Source: Halorussus amylolyticus (GTDB lineage Archaea; Halobacteriota; Halobacteria; Halobacteriales; Haladaptataceae). From it: 64,000 bases of DNA. The stretch is taken from NCBI RefSeq assembly GCF_004143485.2, contig NZ_ML974131.1, positions 1 to 64,000 of the forward strand, read 5' to 3'. Positions 59,124 through 64,000 of this stretch are shown here, piece after piece. Every line of letters begins with the position of its first letter. Positions within the stretch are counted from its first letter, which is position 1. Under the pieces are notes generated by a model that ran no database searches, was not told where the DNA came from, and saw only the letters and a program-made list of their open reading frames with translations. The translations under genes and the position numbers were made by a program.

Positions 59124-60113
59124 ATGAAATTAACGAAGAAGGTGGGGAGATTAGCTCTCCTCATCGCTGGAGTCCTCGCCGTAACGGGAGTCAGTTACGT
59201 TCTGTTCTTTCGTCTCCCATCGACACCGACTGAGTTAGGTGGCATCACGTTGACCGTATTGGCCGTCACCGTTGGAACCATTGTAGTCACGAAACTGGTG
59301 AATTCGGCCATTCCAGGGCACAACGTCGGGAAAATCACGATAGATGGAACAATCGCTGAAGGAGAGAGTTCAAACCCGCTGGGAGGGAGCACTGTTTCCG
59401 CCAGCGAAGTCGTAGACGAGATCGAAGCGGCCGACGATGCGGACAATATCAAAGGACTGATAGTGAAATTAAACACGGGTGGGGGAGGTATCATACCGAG
59501 CGAAAATATACGCCTCGCGCTTGAAGAGTTCGATGGACCGACCATCGCTTACGCAACCGAAGTTTGTGCGAGCGGCGGTTGTTGGATTGCGGCCGGATGC
59601 GACGAAGTCTGGGTCCGCCGTGCGAGCATGGTCGGCAGTATTGGAGTGAAGTTTTCCCAGTTCCGGGTTAACGAACTAGCCGACAAAATCGGGGTGTCAT
59701 ACGAAAGTATCACAACTGCGGAGTATAAGGAAATCATGACACCGTACAAAGAACTTGAGGAACACGAGCGAGAGCACCTACAGACTATCGCAGATACGTT
59801 TCACGATTTATTTATTGACCGAATGAGCAAGGATATAGGTCTCGATAAAAAGACACTCAAAGAGACCGAGGCAAGGGTTTTCATCGGAGAGAAGGCGGTT
59901 GAATCTGGTCTGGCCGACAACATCGGGACGAAGACCGACGTCGAGGAACGAATGGAAGACCGTCTCGGAGTCGAGGTCGTTGTAGATGAACTCGGTGACA
60001 GTTCCGGTGTTCTCAGCCGTGTCCGCGGCGAAGCACACACTCTCGCGTACACTTTCGGGGCCGGGCTAGGTTCGAGCGTTCGAAACGCCACCGACTCGCG
60101 TTTTGAATTTTGA
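59124..60113 (+). CDS. S49 (SppA-like) membrane serine peptidase
   Basis: A 329-residue protein with two N-terminal TM helices (about 9-30 and 38-58) and an SppA-type Ser/Lys dyad domain facing one side of the membrane. The catalytic serine fits Ser150 in VCASGGCWIA and the general base Lys202 in TTAEYKEIMTPYKEL. The oxyanion-like glycines in LNTGGGGIIPSENI (about 116-129) are conserved. SppA-family enzymes digest signal peptides and other membrane peptides, and some bacterial ones act on antimicrobial peptides. This one might degrade or process the neighbouring 28-aa peptides. It is single-domain, short compared with bacterial SppA. Confidence 0.9.
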   Translation: MKLTKKVGRLALLIAGVLAVTGVSYVLFFRLPSTPTELGGITLTVLAVTVGTIVVTKLVNSAIPGHNVGKITIDGTIAEGESSNPLGGSTVSASEVVDEIEAADDADNIKGLIVKLNTGGGGIIPSENIRLALEEFDGPTIAYATEVCASGGCWIAAGCDEVWVRRASMVGSIGVKFSQFRVNELADKIGVSYESITTAEYKEIMTPYKELEEHEREHLQTIADTFHDLFIDRMSKDIGLDKKTLKETEARVFIGEKAVESGLADNIGTKTDVEERMEDRLGVEVVVDELGDSSGVLSRVRGEAHTLAYTFGAGLGSSVRNATDSRFEF

Positions 60114-60204
60114 CCGCCGTACTGCTTGAGAACTCGGATTAACTGGCGCATAAGTATTCAAATACTATAAAACAAAAAATTTATAATGGCTATATTGATA
60201 TATT

Positions 60205-60387
60205 ATGTATATGGCTGAGTACATCACCACGGAGGTCGTCGCTGTCGGGTTAGTTCTCTCGGCAATCGGAATTGTTGTAAACACGACGCGACAGGATCTC
60301 TCTGGCGGTCGTTTTATCGCTTGGACTGCCGCAACCGTACTGATTGCATTCGTAATGGCCATCGGCGTGCAACACCTGCTAAAATAA
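60205..60387 (+). CDS. 60-residue two-span membrane protein
   Basis: A small protein with two hydrophobic helices (TEVVAVGLVLSAIGIVV, residues 9-25; FIAWTAATVLIAFVMAIGV, about 37-55) connected by the polar NTTRQDLSGGR loop. ATG 60205 or 60211. An AT-rich TATA (AAATTTATAATGG) sits about 30 bp upstream. It lies 91 bp after the S49 gene at the end of the AT-rich stretch. Small two-TM proteins are common as immunity proteins in bacteriocin clusters; that function here would be guesswork. Confidence 0.55.
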   Translation: MYMAEYITTEVVAVGLVLSAIGIVVNTTRQDLSGGRFIAWTAATVLIAFVMAIGVQHLLK

Positions 60388-60532
60388 TTCTGCCGAAAAC
60401 GAGTCTGCCAGAATTCGGTACCCCCGACCTCGAACTCGACACGGTCGTCGTCGATTCCGTCGGTGCAGAAGGGCGAGTTGGCTACGTACGTCTTATTTAC
60501 TAACTTCGTTCACTCTTCGGTGCTCGCTCTAC
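60388..60532. other. Right boundary gap of the AT-rich region
   Basis: 145 bp without a supported gene. GC content rises to the ordinary level about here. An open stretch ending TAA near 60503 (GTPDLELDTVVVDSVGAEGR) reads like haloarchaeal protein but has no proper start, and may be a remnant of a gene disrupted at the junction. AATTCTG/CAGAATT (about 60386-60415) is a small inverted repeat at the junction. Confidence 0.4.
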
Positions 60533-61090
60533 TCACACCAACACCTGAACCACGAGAAACAGCACGACGACCCCTAGCACGTCACACACGTTCGTCACCA
60601 CCGGAATCACCACGTCGTCGGGGTCGAGTTCGAAGCGATACGCGGCGTAGGCCGAGACCAGCGTCACGACGATTGCGATGACCGCGAGAGCGAGTCCCGA
60701 GACGAGCGCCACCGCCACCACCGTGCCGACGAACAGTTCCGACCCGCCGGTCAGAAACGCCAGTAGCCACGCACCCGCGCCCACCAGCGGAAAGACGGTC
60801 GCCGCGAGCGCGACGGTTGCGACCGCGTTGCCCGCGAGTTCGTCGTCCGCGGGGTCGAACGACAGCGTGCCGAGGTGGAACGCGGTCGAGAGTCGAGCCG
60901 CGAGGATGCTCCCGAGGTTGCCCGCGGTGCCTATCATCACCGGTACGAGGACGAGCAGCGAAGGGTACCTCAACAGTTGGGCCCCGAAGGTGTCGAGAAC
61001 GAGGCCGCTCCCGACCTCCACGACGGCGAGCACCACGAGCAGGGGTGCCATCGCCCGGGTGATACCCCGGACGGTCCACGTCGCTTGCAT
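60533..61090 (-). CDS. MgtE/SLC41-type membrane domain protein (second half)
   Basis: A 185-residue integral membrane protein with about five TM helices. Its family core is SLLVLVPVMIGTAGNLGSIL (about 44-63), ARLSTAFHLG (64-73) and the C-terminal PVVTNVCDVLGVVVLFLVV (about 161-179), as in MgtE-type Mg2+ channels/transporters (SLC41). It lacks the cytoplasmic N and CBS domains. The ATG directly abuts the stop of the preceding gene (61091), so the two halves are probably made together and pair as a heterodimer. Confidence 0.85.
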   Translation of the reverse strand: MQATWTVRGITRAMAPLLVVLAVVEVGSGLVLDTFGAQLLRYPSLLVLVPVMIGTAGNLGSILAARLSTAFHLGTLSFDPADDELAGNAVATVALAATVFPLVGAGAWLLAFLTGGSELFVGTVVAVALVSGLALAVIAIVVTLVSAYAAYRFELDPDDVVIPVVTNVCDVLGVVVLFLVVQVLV

Positions 61091-61669
61091 CTACCCGCCC
61101 CCGAGCGAAACGACGAGTCGGACCGCGACCAGCAGCGCGGCCATCCCGAACACGTCGCCCGTGGTCGTGACCACCGGCCCGACAAGTGTGTCGGGATTCA
61201 GCCCCCGGCGGTAGCCCGCGAACACCACCGCGACCACGATAATCGTCAGCGCGATACCAGACAGAATCCCCGCGACGAGCGCGATGGCCGCGAGCGTGGC
61301 GAGCGAGGCGGTGGGTCGCGCGAGCGCGACCAACACCGCGTAGGCGACCCCCGCGGCGAAGACGCTGATGGCGACGCCGTTGAGCATCGCGGCCGCGACC
61401 GCGGTGTACACCCGACGGTCGTCGGGCACGGGCTTCGGTTCGACCAGACCCTGATGGAGCGCGGTCGAGAGCTTCGCGCCCATCGCGCCGTAGACGTTTC
61501 CCCGAGTCGCTAGCAGGGCTGGAACGAGGACGAGCAGGCCCGAGACCGTCCGGAGGTCGGCTCGCATCCCGCCGAGAACGAGGCCCGCGAACAGGCCGCC
61601 GACCGCGCTTATCGCCAGGACGGGGAGGGCTTCTCGGTAGGCCTGCTCGGCCACATCGCGGACGGACAT
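61091..61669 (-). CDS. MgtE/SLC41-type membrane domain protein (first half)
   Basis: A 192-residue homologous half: VSGLLVLVPALLATRGNVYG (about 42-61) and AMGAKLSTALHQGLVE (about 62-77), LNPDTLVGPVVTTTGDVFGM (about 155-174). Together with the downstream gene it forms the inverted/duplicated SLC41 pair known in archaea, probably moving Mg2+ or another divalent cation. CBS domains are missing, so regulation differs from bacterial MgtE. ATG 61669 is upstream of no other gene; an independent promoter is expected in the 150-bp gap. Confidence 0.85.
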   Translation of the reverse strand: MSVRDVAEQAYREALPVLAISAVGGLFAGLVLGGMRADLRTVSGLLVLVPALLATRGNVYGAMGAKLSTALHQGLVEPKPVPDDRRVYTAVAAAMLNGVAISVFAAGVAYAVLVALARPTASLATLAAIALVAGILSGIALTIIVVAVVFAGYRRGLNPDTLVGPVVTTTGDVFGMAALLVAVRLVVSLGGG

Positions 61670-61823
61670 CTATCGGTACGTCACGGTGAGCGGACAAAAA
61701 AGCGGTGTGTCGGTCGGTATCGAAACGGTGCGTACGAATCACGTGATTTTGTGGAATAAAATGTGGTACGGCGCGAAGTCGCCGGACGAACATTTATCAG
61801 AAGTGCGGACCAACGTACACATA

Positions 61824-62042
61824 ATGGCGAGTTCTGCGAAAGACACCGACCCGGACGGCGTCGAATTTATCCAAGAGTCGGATGGTCGGGTCACGGCGAA
61901 AGACCGCTTGACTGGAGTTGCTTCGTTCGGTGAGACGCGAGCGGAAGCACTCCGAATGCTCGCCGACGCACTGGAGTCCCACGAGGAAGCCACGAACCAT
62001 CCGGACGATGAAGTCCCGGAAAGTGACGCGCCGTGGCTGTGA
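61824..62042 (+). CDS. HicB-like antitoxin
   Basis: A 72-residue protein with the HicB partial-RNase-H-type pattern: EFIQESDGRVTAKDRLTGVA, SFGETRAEALRMLADALESH. The short C-terminal tail lacks an additional RHH/HTH domain, usual in many archaeal HicB. ATG 61824 lies about 30 bp after CATTTATC. The HicA-like gene follows within 4 bp or overlaps depending on start. The antitoxin-first order is reversed relative to many bacterial hicAB but common in archaea. Confidence 0.85.
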   Translation: MASSAKDTDPDGVEFIQESDGRVTAKDRLTGVASFGETRAEALRMLADALESHEEATNHPDDEVPESDAPWL

Positions 62043-62046
62043 ACGC

Positions 62047-62295
62047 GTGGCGTCGAAAAACATCACCGGCCGCGAGATTCTGAAGGTACTGACCGACAAT
62101 AGCTACGTCGTCGCCTCACGGACTGGAAGCCACGTCACGCTAAAATGGCGGTCGCCCCACGACGGTAAGGTACGTCGAGTGACGGTGCCGGACACGAAGA
62201 AAACGATACCACGCGGAACGCTAAGTAGCATTGCGGAGGACTGCGGTGCGGAGGATTTCGAGGAATGGTGCGCGTGGATTAATCGAAATTCGTGA
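62047..62295 (+). CDS. HicA-like mRNA interferase toxin
   Basis: An 82-residue double-stranded-RNA-binding-fold toxin, containing ITGREILKVLTDNSYVVASR and the catalytic histidine in RTGSHVTLKW, followed by VTVPDTKKTIPRGTLSSIAE. HicA toxins cleave mRNA and are inhibited by HicB. The GTG at 62047, 4 bp after the antitoxin stop, gives the usual length; an in-frame ATG at 62008 would add 13 residues and overlap hicB by 35 bp. I cannot choose between them with certainty. It converges on the SRP54 gene 36 bp away. Confidence 0.88.
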   Translation: MASKNITGREILKVLTDNSYVVASRTGSHVTLKWRSPHDGKVRRVTVPDTKKTIPRGTLSSIAEDCGAEDFEEWCAWINRNS

Positions 62296-62331
62296 ACTGA
62301 ACAGAAACCGAGTCCGAACGACCGAACAGTT

Positions 62332-63720
62332 CTACCCGAACGGCCCCATCCCGCCCATACCGCCGCCACCGCCTCCGCCGCCCTGCATCTTCTTCATCAT
62401 GCGCTCCATGTTGCCCTGGCCCATCCCTTGGAACTGTTTGAGGGTCTGGGACATCATCTTGTGCTGTTCGAGGAGTTCGCGGACCGTCTCCTCGTCGGTC
62501 CCGCTCCCGCGGGCGATGCGCTCGACCTGACTCGCACCGATGGCTCGCGGGTGTTCGAGTTCGGCTTCGGTCATCGAGTCCATGATGACCTCGAAACGCC
62601 GCATCCGGTCTTGAGTCACGTCCATCGCGTCGTCCGGGAGTTCGTCCATCAGGCCGCCGCCCAGTCCGGGAATCATGTCCATCACCTGGTCGAGCGGTCC
62701 CATGTTGTTCATCGCCGTCATCTGTCGGCGCATGTCCTTCAGGGTGAACTCGCCCTTGAGCATGTCCTCGGGGTCCCAGTCTTCGTCTTCCTCCTGGGTC
62801 TCCTCCATCGCGCGCTCGACGCGCTCGGTGAGCTGCTTGAGGTCGCCCATCCCGAGCAAGCGCGAAATGAACCCCGAGGGTTCGAAGCGTTCGATGTCCC
62901 GAACCGTCTCGCCGGTCCCGAGGAACGCGATTGACGAGTCGGTCTCGTTGACCGCGGTGAGCGCGCCGCCACCCTTCGCGGTCCCGTCGAGCTTCGTGAT
63001 GACGACACCCTCGATGCCGATGGACTCCTCGAACTGGCGGGCCTGGTCTTTCGCGCCCTGCCCGATTGCGGCGTCGAGGACGAGCAGATTCCGGTCGGGA
63101 TTCACGACCTCCTCTATCTCCTCGATTTCGGCGATGAGGTCGTCTTCGAGCGCGTGGCGACCCGCGGTGTCCACGATGTGCACGTCGGCGTCGCTCGTGG
63201 CCTCCAGTCCCTCGCGGGCGATTTCGACTGGGTCCTCGGCGTCGGGGTCGCCGTAGAAGTCCACCTCGGCGCGCTCGGTCATCTCCTTGGCCTGGTCGTA
63301 CGCGCCGGGCCGGAAGGTGTCGGTCTGGATGACCGCCGGACGGAGGCCCTTCTTCGCGAACCACCACGCCATCTTCGCGGACGTGGTGGTCTTGCCCGAC
63401 CCCTGAAGCCCCGCGAGCAGGATGGTCTGGTCTTCGAGCGGGAGGTCGGTACTCTCGCCCACGAGCGCCACCATCTCCTCGTAGACGATGCTGAGGACGT
63501 GGTCGCGGGCGGAGGTGCCGCCCGGCGGTTCTTCGTCCAGCGCGCGCTCTTTGATGGAGTCCGAAAGCTCCATCACGAGGCTCACCTCTACGTCGGCCTG
63601 TAGGAGCGAGCGCTGAATCTCCTTGACAATCTCCTCGATGTCCGCCTCGGTCACGCGGGACTGCCCGCTGAGTTTGCCGAGGGAACCGCGAAGAGAGCTT
63701 CCCAAATCGTCGAGTACCAT
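62332..63720 (-). CDS. srp54: Signal recognition particle protein SRP54
   Basis: A 462-residue GTPase that binds signal peptides and 7S RNA and delivers ribosomes to FtsY. It has an N-terminal four-helix bundle, G1 [13 protein letters not shown] (about 104-116), G3 [11 protein letters not shown] (about 186-196), G4 [11 protein letters not shown] (about 244-254) and a methionine-rich M domain (about 300-440: [20 protein letters not shown]). The tail [20 protein letters not shown] is Gly/Met-rich. ATG 63720 fits. Length is typical for haloarchaea. Confidence 0.97.
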   Translation of the reverse strand: MVLDDLGSSLRGSLGKLSGQSRVTEADIEEIVKEIQRSLLQADVEVSLVMELSDSIKERALDEEPPGGTSARDHVLSIVYEEMVALVGESTDLPLEDQTILLAGLQGSGKTTTSAKMAWWFAKKGLRPAVIQTDTFRPGAYDQAKEMTERAEVDFYGDPDAEDPVEIAREGLEATSDADVHIVDTAGRHALEDDLIAEIEEIEEVVNPDRNLLVLDAAIGQGAKDQARQFEESIGIEGVVITKLDGTAKGGGALTAVNETDSSIAFLGTGETVRDIERFEPSGFISRLLGMGDLKQLTERVERAMEETQEEDEDWDPEDMLKGEFTLKDMRRQMTAMNNMGPLDQVMDMIPGLGGGLMDELPDDAMDVTQDRMRRFEVIMDSMTEAELEHPRAIGASQVERIARGSGTDEETVRELLEQHKMMSQTLKQFQGMGQGNMERMMKKMQGGGGGGGGMGGMGPFG

Positions 63721-63848
63721 CGTTGTTCGTGGATAGACTGCGCGGGCGTTAAAGCCTTTTTCTAGCCTACGTGTGCGAACCGACGTATCTCGGGTCAGAC
63801 CCACCGACTCGGTTTTAGAGTGCGACCAAGGCGGAGGCCCCCTCGTCC

Positions 63849-64000
63849 CTACTCGGGTTCGTCGGGGGCGCTCTCCGCCGACACGGTCAGACCCCACGGC
63901 CTGACCTTCACGTCAACGCTGTTCCAACGCTTCGGCACGAGCCGAAGACTGAGAACGTCGACTGCAATCGTCACTACCGACAGTAGAAGTGCCCATATCA
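63849..64000 (-). CDS. C-terminal part of a membrane protein (runs off the right edge)
   Basis: A minus-strand frame enters from the right edge and ends at TAG 63851-63849. The visible ~49 residues start inside a TM helix ([20 protein letters not shown]) and end with a short tail ([17 protein letters not shown]). The family cannot be assigned from this piece. The 128-bp gap to SRP54 (63721-63848) has no other gene. Confidence 0.55.
   Translation of the reverse strand, partial: IWALLLSVVTIAVDVLSLRLVPKRWNSVDVKVRPWGLTVSAESAPDEPE

Noticed and set aside
60321-60503. A 60-codon frame overlapping the end of the two-span membrane gene
   Set aside because: It overlaps the better-supported membrane protein; only its 3' half looks coding-like, so I noted it merely as a possible remnant.
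1-64000. tRNA genes
   Set aside because: I looked for the GGTTCGAATCC-type T-arm and acceptor pairing in the larger gaps and found no convincing cloverleaf; a tRNAscan run would be decisive.

Overview
The window is chromosomal DNA from a halophilic archaeon (class Halobacteria). The evidence is high GC, very acidic predicted proteins, archaeal information-processing genes (TFB, doublet histone, multi-OB-fold RPA-like SSB, S19e, PDCD5-like protein, class I lysyl-tRNA synthetase, SRP54, RNase P RNA), near-leaderless genes with TATA elements about 25-30 nt upstream, and several families known mainly from haloarchaea (PitA, DUF7118, DUF7123, DUF5808, HVO_0234-type propeller). I cannot fix the genus. 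No tRNA, rRNA, transposase or CRISPR array was recognised.

Layout. 0-3.2 kb: two MinD/ParA-like ATPases (one with a degenerate P-loop) around a TFB gene. 3.2-10.3 kb: HIT protein, a 335-bp fold-back repeat, SHOCT protein, ileS, a 43-aa secreted peptide, PRPP synthetase and a flippase-like membrane protein with a MITE-like element at its stop codon. 10.5-18 kb: S19e, PDCD5, PP-loop ATPase, hisS, SHOCT, M20 amidohydrolase, nicotinate phosphoribosyltransferase and AMMECR1. 18.2-18.9 kb: RNase P RNA carrying a 171-nt tandem array of hairpins, then a 38-aa membrane peptide. 19-30 kb: a Zn/Cd-type P1B ATPase, a small two-gene cassette, the overlapping histone/HDAC-family operon, RPA, IMPACT protein, hisI and glmM. 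30-41 kb: MobB-like/MoaE fusion, AEC transporter, two site-2 proteases, a RelE-type toxin-antitoxin pair, thiL and the pyrH-lysS operon. 41-50.5 kb: secreted or membrane proteins of unknown function, a membrane HTH regulator, PadR, PQQ-type sugar dehydrogenase, a left-handed beta-helix acyltransferase, PitA and kynureninase.

The stretch from about 50.5 to 60.5 kb stands out. It is visibly AT-richer, and it holds three tandem 28-residue precursor-like peptide genes immediately upstream of a DUF6895-like protein. Around them lie two separate ABC transporters (ATPase plus permease each), an S9 prolyl-oligopeptidase-type enzyme, a membrane-anchored S49 (SppA-like) peptidase and a 60-aa membrane protein. 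The three peptides share the first dozen residues and differ in the C-terminal half in a leader/core manner. Two of them encode the same core with mostly synonymous differences, so the products appear to be under selection. My best reading is an undescribed haloarchaeal ribosomally made peptide system (halocin, toxin or signal) with maturation proteases and export or immunity transporters. No function is proven by sequence alone.

A second unusual signal is a composite repeat present three times (15.9, 25.7 and 45.1 kb): three ~26-nt units followed by a long hairpin whose inner stem changes in all copies while keeping pairing, which suggests a structured RNA or structure-dependent mobile element. 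After the island the window returns to ordinary genes: a split MgtE-type transporter pair, a HicB/HicA-like pair, SRP54 and the tail of a membrane protein running off the end.
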